A stretch of DNA of 44,406 bases, taken from assembly GCA_029261475.1 (NCBI GenBank), contig JAJDBG010000022.1, forward strand, positions 1 to 44,406, in the 5' to 3' direction. Positions 26,449 to 34,531 of the stretch are shown one piece after another; the first letter of the stretch is position 1, and each line of letters starts with the position of its first letter. The stretch comes from Nitrospinaceae bacterium. Lineage in GTDB: Bacteria; Nitrospinota; Nitrospinia; Nitrospinales; VA-1. The notes beneath the pieces are model-generated. The model was not told the DNA's origin, made no database searches, and saw only the letters and a list, made by a program, of their open reading frames with translations. Position numbers and translations under genes: made by a program.

Positions 26449-28667
26449 ATGCTTCGAGAAAAAATCCAATTCCCTCCACCGTTTTTTTTTTAGTTCTTGT
26501 TCCTTGGTTCGCCTATCTGGCGACAATTTCCCCCACTGTAGGATATAAAGATTCACCCGAATTCATTGACACTGCATTTACCTTAGGTATCAGCCATCCC
26601 GCTGGATTTCCTACATATAACTTGCTTGCCAAGCTGGCGACTTTTTTACCTGTTGGTTCTATAGCGTTCAAGGTCAATTTATTTTCGGCCCTATTGGCCT
26701 GTTTCAGCTTGGGAATTCTTTATCTCACCTCGATTAAAATTCAATGCCTTGTTTTGGGGCGAAAAGGGGAGGCCTGTTACCGATGGATTGCGCTTATCCC
26801 GGCTGGTTTTTTGGCTTTTTGCCTACCTTTTTGGTCCAATGCGATCAAGGCTGAGGTTTATACTTTAAACGCTTTTTTTGTTTGTCTGATCATTTATCTT
26901 CTCTTGGCATGGAAGGAAAATAATGATGCTCGTTGCCTTTTTGCTGCCGCTTTCATTTATGGATTGTCAGCGGGAAACCACGCGACGGTTGGGCTTTTTC
27001 TTCCCGCAATCATCGCCCTTTATTGTTTTTGGAAACGTGAAGGCGCACCGGGTTGTCTTTCTCTTTGTACGGTATTTTTTCTGATTGGGTTTTCGGTTTA
27101 TGCTTACTTGCCCTTGCGTTCTTTCACCGAGCCATCTTTTGACTGGGGCAATCCAGAAACACTTGAAGGTTTCTTGTATCAGGTAACGGATCGTAAGGAT
27201 GCGAATGTGCATTTCTCCATTTTCAAAGGGGGAGATCCTTCCAAAGTGGAGGAGGCATCGAACGCCAGCAATGGTTTGCTCTTCATTGCTATTGGGATTT
27301 GGGAGACGGCGCGTTTTTTCATTCTTGATGTCTGGAATCGTTTGTCGCCTGTGGTTGCCATTGGAATGTTTGGTGGCGGATGGATTTGCCTGCGTAAAAA
27401 TCTGCCGCTCTTCATTTTTTTTACATGGCTCATTGGTATCAACGCGGTCTTTTTTAAAGATTGGGGTGGCGAGAGTTTCTTTCCTGCCTATGTTGCGGTC
27501 TGCTTATTGACATCTGTTTTTTTTGGTTTTTTATTTGCCGAAACCTTGGGTAGGGAAGCGGAGGAAAAAAAATCTTCCCGTCTATCCAATGAAAGTCGCT
27601 TTGGGGATTTGGATTGGAAGGGCTTGGGGAGTGTTGCTATGTTTCTATGGATTGTGACTGTAGGCATCATGCATTTTCCCAGGGTGGATCGTTCTGAATC
27701 CTATTCTGGCGAGACCCTATTGAAGCCGGTGTTTTTATCTTTGGAAAATGATGCGGTATTTCTGGCGGGTATTTCCTGGTTTCAATTTTTTTATCACAAT
27801 GATGTGGGACGTTTGCGGGACGATGTCGTTGGTGTTCGCGTGTGGGATTTTCTCGAATCAAATCCACCGTCATGGATCACCCCGCTTCGATTTCCAGAAC
27901 TTGTGCTTCCCGATCCGGGAATCCATCGTTTCGATTCACGGCAAAAATCCTGGAATTATCTTCTGGCGTTCATTCAGCTCAATCATAAAACTCGCCCGAT
28001 ATTGACCGATCAAAATATCGAACTTTTTGATCAATTTCCAATGGCGAGTCATTTCGTTCCCTATAAAAACGTACTGCTAAAATATTCGGACAGGAATGCG
28101 GGGGAGGGGCGGGAGAACGGCAATTTGAAAGCTTTTGAAGAATTTGAAAAGATCGTTCAAGTGGAAGCTTCGCAAGCAGGGATTTTACTGCACAAAAACT
28201 GGATCAATAAAATTGGTTATTACGTTCCTTCCTTTGCGGAATACTTCAAATCGCGCAATCGTTTTGAAGAGGAGGCTCAATCCTTGCGCTTGATGTATGA
28301 ATTCCTTGGGCAACGTGGAGCTGTTTGGCGGAAAAAAATGATAGCAAATCTCATTGCCAGAGGACAGGTAGATCAAGCGGATTCTCATTTGAAAATATTA
28401 AAACATGATTTTCCGCAGAGCTATGAAACACTCATGGCAGATGGATGGATGCAGGCTGTGAGGGGAAGGCCGGACTCCGCATTGACGGCTTTCCGGCAAG
28501 CTTCGGTAGTACAGCCTTGGAATTTTGAGCCACATCTGGAGGCGGCAAAAACTCTCCTTTCATTGGATCGCAAGTCGAGCGAAGCAAAAAAAGAACTGGA
28601 ACATGCCAGAGAAAAATCATCAAATTTAAAAGAACTGACTCGGGTTTTAGACGTGAAGAACGCTTAA
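26449..28667 (+). CDS. DUF2723-like membrane protein with TPR tail; N-terminus split by a frameshift in a T10 run
   Basis: The intact frame runs to 28667 and has no ATG, GTG or TTG before TTG 26622. Translating upstream in that frame still gives conserved family sequence (GYKDSPEFIDTAFTLGISHP, near 26541-26600), so TTG 26622 cannot be the true start. An ATG at 26449 opens MLREKIQFPPPFFF and stops at TAG 26491, just after a run of ten T (26482-26491). One extra T would join it to FLVLVPWFAYLATISPTVG in the downstream frame. So this is a sequencing error, a slippage-dependent gene or a recent mutation. The product has about ten helices, a soluble middle and a C-terminal TPR-like part (about 28350-28560). 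GT-C-like; function unknown. No Shine-Dalgarno is seen. Confidence 0.75.
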
Positions 28668-28797
28668 AATAAGGGTATCTGTGACGCTGTGTTCAGAAGG
28701 GGTGGTGAATAGGAAACGGCACTAGAGTTTTGTTTGGTTTTTTAGAGAACAAACTTTAAAGGGTCAAATCTTGAATTTTTATATTATGAGGTCCTGG

Positions 28798-30723
28798 TCA
28801 TTCCACTTTTTTTACAAGGCCAGACCAAACGTAGCCAAGTTTCCCATCGACTCGAACGATCAGCCAGGGTTTGTCGTCTAACATCACAGAAGCACTTCGC
28901 ACGACTTGCAACCGTTGGTTCCGGTTGACAGTCATCGTATCTTCAAAAATGGTTCCAGGTCCTTTTTTGATAGAAAGACCGTCCATGCGAGGAGTGACAA
29001 GTCCGCCTTTTCCTGTGTATTGTGGTGTTACTCCTTCGGGGCCGGAAAAACTGGGTGCTGTTGGTGATGAAACGGAAGGCCGGGATATTTCCGGTATTTG
29101 AAAGCGATCTTCTTGCATCCTCGCTGTTGAGCTTGTTGGCGATGATGGCGATTGTGGCATGGATGACATCGGCGATTGAGGGGATGAAACACTTGGGGCT
29201 CGTGGGTTTTCAATACCAGGCGTGTTGGTAGCAGATTCCTTCAGCCGAGCAACGTGCTCTTCCAGAGTACCAAAGCGGACGAAGATAGGGTTGGAACTCA
29301 GACGTTCAGTCTCTCCGACACTCACGTTGATTCTATAGTAGGAACGACCTCTCTTTTCAACTTCCTTGTCTTGCCATGAAAATTGATACGGAAGTGGGAC
29401 TGTTTCTTCTTTGATGATCGTTCCATTTCTAATGATAGTGACGATTGCGGACTTCTCGCCCCCATTTAGAGAACGTATGGAACCTCTCAGTTCGGGGTAA
29501 TCTTCAAGCGCGAGTTCTTGGCCCAAAGTAGCAACTCTTCCCGTATTTCTATCCAATAGTTTGAAATCGTCAAGAGAGAGTCGGTTATCATCCACCTGCC
29601 GCACTGCATACATACGACCGGATTTCATAGCGTCCAGAATAGCTTCCTGGCTACGTTCTCGGGCGAGGACGATGGTCCGTGTCTGGCCTAATGTTTGACC
29701 ATTCTCGCCATCGCAAGTGACGGGGTTGCCTCCCATCCCCCATAAGGGCTTGTCTCGTTTGTTGAGTATGTATTCCTTGAGGATGTGGTCCCACTCCATA
29801 CCCGATTCGATTTGGGGAGTGGCTTCGAAAGAAATCGACTCAAAGCCAGTGGCATTTTGGGATAAAACCAGGTCCTCTGGGTAGGGCATGGTCTCTAATT
29901 GCGTAGACCCCATTTTTCTATTGCCATTGGGCGCATTCAATCCAGTCCAAAAAACCAGACCACCCTCAGCATTTACATGATCGATCCATTCCTGGTAAGG
30001 AGCAATCCCTTGCGCTCCATGATACTGATCAAAAGAGGAGCTTTGAAAGGGGTGGTAATTAAAGGTGATCAGTAGGGCGGCAATGGCAAGTCCTACAGCC
30101 GCTTTTCTATAAATATCCTTGAACGCCATAAAGCCGCCAGCAAGGAAAAGTATTATGCCGCCCATGAAGTAGGGTGAGATGGAACCCGAAACCCTTTTTG
30201 AAAAGTTACTGTTTAGAACTGGAGTTTGCTCATAGTCTTCGGGACTTGTGAGTCCAAAGGCCCACAATCGTTTTTCAACATCATGTGCCACCAAGTCATC
30301 ACTGAAAACGCTTCCAGTCCAGTAATAAAATGGATTGGCTTCCATTCCCGGTATCAATAATATGTCTGGGTTTTTTTTGCCGATCGATTGAATTTCAGAA
30401 AGGTAACCCATCGTGCCATAGGATAAAATCGACGGCATCTCTTCTTTCTTACGGAAGATACGTTCGAAGGGAGCGATTCCATATTCCAGAGAGTCGCGGA
30501 GGAGGTCGGAGTACAAGACAACGTCCACGCCTCTTTGCCGGGCGAGTTCGGCAACTTCCTCGACGGTAGAGCAACCCGTAGAAAATCGTGTTTTAATACC
30601 TGTAACAGCATCCAGTTGCAAATAGTTTGCAGACACCGGATAGGGGAAAAGAACCAATAAAATGACGGATATCCCAAGCCATTGGGGGATACTTCGAAAA
30701 GTGAATTTAGGAAAAAGTCGCAT
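28798..30723 (-). CDS. Exported PHP-like protein lacking metal ligands, with C-terminal SH3 domain
   Basis: 641 residues. A signal peptide or anchor (1-32) is followed by a fold resembling CehA-type PHP domains: FSTGCSTVEEVAELARQRGV, then DVVLYSDLL, LLIPGMEANP, EGGLVFWTG, LWGMGGNP, and the tail AILDAMKSGRMYAVR. The metal-binding signatures of active PHP enzymes are changed: the HxH before FS is absent (residues 42-45 read GIKT), TDH reads SDL (72-74), and the DSH block reads GNPV. Two membrane helices are inserted at about 186-222. Residues about 500-570 are Pro/Ser-rich, and 580-641 look like a bacterial SH3 domain (WLIVRVDGKLGYVW). Probably a non-catalytic envelope or wall-binding protein. 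Confidence 0.75.
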   Translation of the reverse strand: MRLFPKFTFRSIPQWLGISVILLVLFPYPVSANYLQLDAVTGIKTRFSTGCSTVEEVAELARQRGVDVVLYSDLLRDSLEYGIAPFERIFRKKEEMPSILSYGTMGYLSEIQSIGKKNPDILLIPGMEANPFYYWTGSVFSDDLVAHDVEKRLWAFGLTSPEDYEQTPVLNSNFSKRVSGSISPYFMGGIILFLAGGFMAFKDIYRKAAVGLAIAALLITFNYHPFQSSSFDQYHGAQGIAPYQEWIDHVNAEGGLVFWTGLNAPNGNRKMGSTQLETMPYPEDLVLSQNATGFESISFEATPQIESGMEWDHILKEYILNKRDKPLWGMGGNPVTCDGENGQTLGQTRTIVLARERSQEAILDAMKSGRMYAVRQVDDNRLSLDDFKLLDRNTGRVATLGQELALEDYPELRGSIRSLNGGEKSAIVTIIRNGTIIKEETVPLPYQFSWQDKEVEKRGRSYYRINVSVGETERLSSNPIFVRFGTLEEHVARLKESATNTPGIENPRAPSVSSPQSPMSSMPQSPSSPTSSTARMQEDRFQIPEISRPSVSSPTAPSFSGPEGVTPQYTGKGGLVTPRMDGLSIKKGPGTIFEDTMTVNRNQRLQVVRSASVMLDDKPWLIVRVDGKLGYVWSGLVKKVE

Positions 30724-30887
30724 TAATTTTTTATACTTTTTATTTTGAAAATGAATCTGAACACTGATCTTTCAGATTGGCCTGGTAGATTTGAATATTA
30801 CATTATAGTCGTATTTTTCTATTACGGATAGATAGTCACCAAACCTTAGCGGTTGTTGGCAGAAATAACAACAGATTTGATAATTTA

Positions 30888-30896
30888 TGTTATACT
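30888..30896 (+). promoter_or_regulatory. Candidate extended -10 promoter for the receiver-protein gene
   Basis: TGTTATACT at 30888-30896 matches an extended -10 (TG-N-TATAAT, one mismatch), in the 276-base divergent gap before the gene at 31000. It would give a leader of about 97 bases. There is no matching -35. No other gene or structure stands out in the gap. Confidence 0.4.
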
Positions 30897-30999
30897 CTAA
30901 TCCGTTTTAATTTAATATGTTAGAGTTGCGTCTTGAAGTTTTTTTGGCGCCTGAATACGGTGGACGGCGACACATCGCGGTCCCATTCCAACTTTCCCG

Positions 31000-33057
31000 A
31001 TGACTGCAAAAATCCTAATTGCCGACGACAGTGCCACAATAAGAAAAATTGTAGCAATGGCTTTTGAGGCAGAAGACGAGGTCGTTGAAGGCGTTTCAAA
31101 TGGGCAAGAAGCACTGGATCGTATCCCGGAGTTTCAACCCGATATCTTGCTTGCTGATATTGAAATGCCCGAAATCAACGGCTTTGATTTGAGCCGCCAG
31201 GTGAAATCCAACCCCGAGTGGCAACACATCAAAATACTTTTACTCTCAAGCGATTTCGAAGAATTCAATCAGGAAAAGTTTTTAGAGTCTCGTGCTGATG
31301 GTCATATTGGCAAACCCTTCAAATCGGATGATGTCATACACAAAATACGAGGCCTGCTGTCGGGTGAGGCTGAAGTTGAAGAAGATACTGAAGAGACGGC
31401 CCTAGATCTGGCAATGGATACCATTGTCAACGAACCACCCGAAGAAGACATCATTGCTCTCGGTTTAACTGACGCTGTAACGGAAGAGAACGAAGAGGGG
31501 ACCGAAGAGGACGATGATGATGTGTTCGAGTTACCTGCTTCTGCAGAAATAAAGGTTTCGGAGGATGGAGAAGATACCTTTGATACGTCTGGCTCTGAGG
31601 AGGAAGAAGATATTTTTGAATTTCCCGCAGAGGATGAGCTCTTAGCTGAAGACGATGTGACAGAGAACGAGGAAACTCCTGAAAAAAGCGACTCCTTTGA
31701 GGAACCGGAGGCAGAAGAAACTGAAGCTGAGGGAACTGAGGATGATCTGGGTGATAGTCCTTGGCTTGCAGAAGAGGAAGCAGATGTTTTTGAACTTCCA
31801 GCCGAAACCGAGGCTGTTGAGGAAGGCACTGCGACAGTGGCGGAGGTTGTGCCTGAAAAGATAGATTTACCGGAGGAGCCTGTAGACGATGAAGTTGAAG
31901 CAGAAGCAGAAGCTGTTGAGCCAGAAGCCGCCGAATCAAGTGATGCTGAAAGTGAGTTGGAAGAAAGTCTCGAAGAATCCTCAGATGCATTCGATGAAAA
32001 ATCTTTTGATGAGTCATTAGATTCCATGTTTTCTTCGGAAACGTTTGGTATGGCCGATTCTGAATCGGAAAGCCCTCAATCAGAAACACCGAGTGAAGAA
32101 GAACTTTCATCCCGTCCTATTGAAGCGGCTTCAATCGAAGAGGTCCCCGATGAAGGCGAGGAGCGTAAGGAAGAGTTGCCCAAGCCGGAAGCTTTGGATG
32201 CAAACGAGCCGGAGCCAAGCCCGACATCTTTAGTCGAGAGCGAAGACAATTTAGAGATAGATAGCGAAGAGATTGAAGATTTAGTGGTAGAGGACGAAAA
32301 GGTATTGGTGGAGCCATCTGCATTGCAAGAGGATGTGGATGAACCCGTCATTTTCGAGGAGGAAAAAACAATTACGGAAGAAGAGAGAGCAGAGCAAGAC
32401 CGTAAGGTGATCGCAGGGATGGTGGAGAAATCAGAGATGATGAAAGAACTGAACGCACCGGACGAATCCTTCAGCGAAATGACAGGAGAACTGCCCGATT
32501 TTGATGAGGATCTGTCTGAAATCAACGTCAATGACATTGACGATGAATCTGATTTGGATCAGGCATTTTACGAATTTGAAAATGCCCTGAGTTCCGAGCC
32601 TATTGAAACTATGGAAACAACATCTGAAAATTCAAAGAATGACGATTCGCTAGATGATATTGTCGCAGAGCCAGAAGATCTTTTGGAGAAAATGGCCCCT
32701 TCCGCTTTTTCGTTGAAAGCGGGTGGACCTCCTCCAGAATCGATCAAGCAAGAGCAGGACGCTCCAGTTCAAGAGGAAGCGGCTCGTCCTCGATCACCTA
32801 CGCCCACACGCTTTCCGTCCCCGACTCCTGTTCCCCGTTTTCAGGCTGCAGAAGATCCCTTTGTAAAGGTTGTCGGCGAACGCATCAAGGGAATTTTGGA
32901 GCAATCGCTGGACACTTCCATCGAAAAAGAAGTCGATGGTTTATCAGAGATCATTGTGGCGTCGGTTCGGGAAATTGTAAGAGAAATCACACCTCATATC
33001 GCACGAGCTGTCATCAAGGAAGAAATAGAGCGAATCAAACAAAGCGAAGACCTCTGA
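31000..33057 (+). CDS. Response-regulator receiver protein with a long acidic linker and helical C-terminal domain
   Basis: 685 residues. The N-terminal receiver (1-120) is intact: acidic pair D9-D10, phosphoacceptor D53 in ILLADIEMPE, LLLSSDF and the GKPF lysine. Residues about 120-600 are low-complexity and very rich in Glu and Asp, with three copies of D-[VI]-F-E-[LF]-P-A (starting D174, D204, D262). A Pro/Arg-rich hinge (about 595-612) leads to a helical C-terminus (615-685: VREIVREITPHIARAVIKEE). There is no DNA-binding or enzymatic output domain. This layout (globular, acidic tether, oligomerising helices) recalls polar scaffold proteins such as PopZ, but homology is not established. 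No Shine-Dalgarno is visible. It may relate to chemotaxis or motility signalling. Confidence 0.85.
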   Translation: MTAKILIADDSATIRKIVAMAFEAEDEVVEGVSNGQEALDRIPEFQPDILLADIEMPEINGFDLSRQVKSNPEWQHIKILLLSSDFEEFNQEKFLESRADGHIGKPFKSDDVIHKIRGLLSGEAEVEEDTEETALDLAMDTIVNEPPEEDIIALGLTDAVTEENEEGTEEDDDDVFELPASAEIKVSEDGEDTFDTSGSEEEEDIFEFPAEDELLAEDDVTENEETPEKSDSFEEPEAEETEAEGTEDDLGDSPWLAEEEADVFELPAETEAVEEGTATVAEVVPEKIDLPEEPVDDEVEAEAEAVEPEAAESSDAESELEESLEESSDAFDEKSFDESLDSMFSSETFGMADSESESPQSETPSEEELSSRPIEAASIEEVPDEGEERKEELPKPEALDANEPEPSPTSLVESEDNLEIDSEEIEDLVVEDEKVLVEPSALQEDVDEPVIFEEEKTITEEERAEQDRKVIAGMVEKSEMMKELNAPDESFSEMTGELPDFDEDLSEINVNDIDDESDLDQAFYEFENALSSEPIETMETTSENSKNDDSLDDIVAEPEDLLEKMAPSAFSLKAGGPPPESIKQEQDAPVQEEAARPRSPTPTRFPSPTPVPRFQAAEDPFVKVVGERIKGILEQSLDTSIEKEVDGLSEIIVASVREIVREITPHIARAVIKEEIERIKQSEDL

Positions 33058-33089
33058 CCCGGTTCTTCACGAGCCAGAAGGACACGCCT

Positions 33090-33611
33090 CTATTTTTCCA
33101 GGAGTCGTGGCATCAACTCGACGAGATTGCAGGGTCTGTGTGTGCTGTCCATTTGATGCACGATGATTTGATCCCAACCGTCTTTACAAGCACCTGTGGA
33201 ACCGGGCAATGCGAATAGGAATGTACCATTAGCGACACCTCCTGTAGCTCGTGACTGGATGGTGGATGTTTTGATGTTCTGATAGCTGAGCATACGAAAC
33301 AATTCGCCAAAACCGGGAATGGGTTTATCGTACATTGCTTCAAAGGCCTCGGGGGTAACGTCTCTTCCTGTCACGCCTGTACCGCCTGTAGAAATCACAA
33401 CGTCCACATCATCACGTTCAATCCATTCCTTGAGAGCGGCTTTCAATAGAACGACTTCGTCCTTCACGATACGTTTTTCGACCAGGTTGTGTCCGGCATC
33501 CTTTACGCGGTCGACCAAGGTTTGGCCGGATTTATCGTCTGCTTCCGTGCGTGTGTCTGAAACGGTCATGACGACGATATTAACAACTTTCTTTTGTTGA
33601 GCCTCTTCCAT
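33090..33611 (-). CDS. moaB: MoaB/MogA-family molybdopterin adenylyltransferase-like protein
   Basis: ATG 33611 gives 174 residues and has GGAGA eight bases before it. A longer frame to 33794 would overlap the divergent reductase gene and lacks family sequence. Motifs are VMTVSDTRTEADDKSGQ, the MPT-binding STGGTGVTGRDVTPEA, GFGELFRMLSYQ and the C-terminal LPGSTGACKDGWD. Family members adenylate molybdopterin before molybdate insertion, although MoaB-type activity is debated in some bacteria. It diverges from the pteridine reductase-like gene across 100 bases, joining two pterin-related functions. Confidence 0.92.
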   Translation of the reverse strand: MEEAQQKKVVNIVVMTVSDTRTEADDKSGQTLVDRVKDAGHNLVEKRIVKDEVVLLKAALKEWIERDDVDVVISTGGTGVTGRDVTPEAFEAMYDKPIPGFGELFRMLSYQNIKTSTIQSRATGGVANGTFLFALPGSTGACKDGWDQIIVHQMDSTHRPCNLVELMPRLLEK

Positions 33612-33711
33612 GCGGGAATCTCCAGATAAAGTGGTAATGAGGGAAAAATTATCGTTAAATAGGCGATATAAAGTGAAGGAAGTATACCTGTATTGAGAAA
33701 GGTGTTCAAGC

Positions 33712-34422
33712 ATGCCCACAGCGATTGTTACCGGAGGAGCGGTGCGAATTGGTCGCGCCCTTGCCTTGCATTTGGCCGAAAGGGGATGGGACATCGCCCT
33801 GCACTACAGTGCTTCCAGAGAGTCGGCGCAATCTGTTCTTGATGAAATGACCGCACTCGGGCGACACTGCGAAGGTTTTCAATGTGATTTTGCAGACCCC
33901 GCATCGGTGGAAACATTGATAGAACGAGTGACTGATTCGTTTTCAGACATTCAGTTGCTTATCAACTCGGCTTCTATCTTCATCAATCAGGACATTGAAA
34001 ATAGCGAATCCAAAACATTGCAGGATACTTTGAACGTCAACCTTTCAGCACCGTATACACTCATGCGCGATTACAAGCGCAAGGTTGGAAAGGGGATGAT
34101 CGTCAATATTCTTGACGAGCGCGTGTTACGCAACGTGCCAGGTTTTTCTGCCTATTCCGTATCCAAGAAGGGCTTGGCGCACCTGACCGAGCTGGCGGCA
34201 TTGGAGTGGGGCGAGAGTTTGCGCGTCAATGCCATTGCACCGGGACTCATTCTCCCTCCCGCAAATGGTTCGCCAGACTACTTGGAACGGGCTTCCGTTC
34301 ATGTTCCGATGAAAACGCATGGTGATGTTGGAGACATTGCGCGTGGCTTGCAATATTTATTAGACAGCCCTTTTGTGAATGGTGAAACTCTTTTCATCGA
34401 CGGTGGTGAATCTAAAACTTAA
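33712..34422 (+). CDS. Short-chain dehydrogenase of the FolM/PTR1 pteridine-reductase type
   Basis: 236 residues. The nucleotide-binding turn is TGGAVRIG (residues 7-14); RIG is typical of FolM and PTR1 rather than the general TGxxxGIG. The active site has Y148-x3-K152 and D135 where most SDRs have Ser, again as in pteridine reductases. SAYSVSKKGLAHLTE, NAIAPGLILPP and the terminal GETLFIDGG complete the match. Likely substrates are dihydromonapterin or dihydrofolate with NADPH. FolM-type enzymes support pterin cofactors or an alternative tetrahydrofolate route. Its neighbour is moaB, divergent. Specificity is an inference. Confidence 0.87.
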   Translation: MPTAIVTGGAVRIGRALALHLAERGWDIALHYSASRESAQSVLDEMTALGRHCEGFQCDFADPASVETLIERVTDSFSDIQLLINSASIFINQDIENSESKTLQDTLNVNLSAPYTLMRDYKRKVGKGMIVNILDERVLRNVPGFSAYSVSKKGLAHLTELAALEWGESLRVNAIAPGLILPPANGSPDYLERASVHVPMKTHGDVGDIARGLQYLLDSPFVNGETLFIDGGESKT

Positions 34423-34513
34423 TAAGGTCTCTACAGGCTCAACAACTTTGCGTCAGGCTTTTGGAGCTGACACTATTCGTCTATGCTTTATGATTGGGCA
34501 TATTCATTGAAAA

Positions 34514-34522
34514 TGGTATGAT
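34514..34522 (+). promoter_or_regulatory. Candidate extended -10 promoter of the first radical SAM gene
   Basis: TGGTATGAT at 34514-34522 fits an extended -10. A partial -35 (TTGGGC, 34494-34499) lies 17 bases upstream. Transcription would start near 34529, almost at the ATG (34532), giving a leaderless or very short-leader mRNA. No Shine-Dalgarno is seen. Confidence 0.4.
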
Positions 34523-34531
34523 TTAGAACTC

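Noticed and set aside
26622-26624. TTG at 26622 as the start of the DUF2723-like gene
   Set aside because: Conserved family sequence is encoded in the same frame upstream, so this would truncate the domain.
28668-28797. T-rich region between convergent genes as a terminator
   Set aside because: Only a 6-base-pair AT stem could be formed; not convincing on either strand.
31302-32110. Long antisense open frames (up to 241 codons) within the receiver-protein gene
   Set aside because: They are Ser/Ala- or Leu/Pro/Gln-biased reverse images of the Glu/Asp-rich coding strand, with no start signal or family resemblance.
33612-33794. 61-residue N-terminal extension of moaB
   Set aside because: It overlaps the divergent reductase gene, and a good ribosome site precedes ATG 33611.
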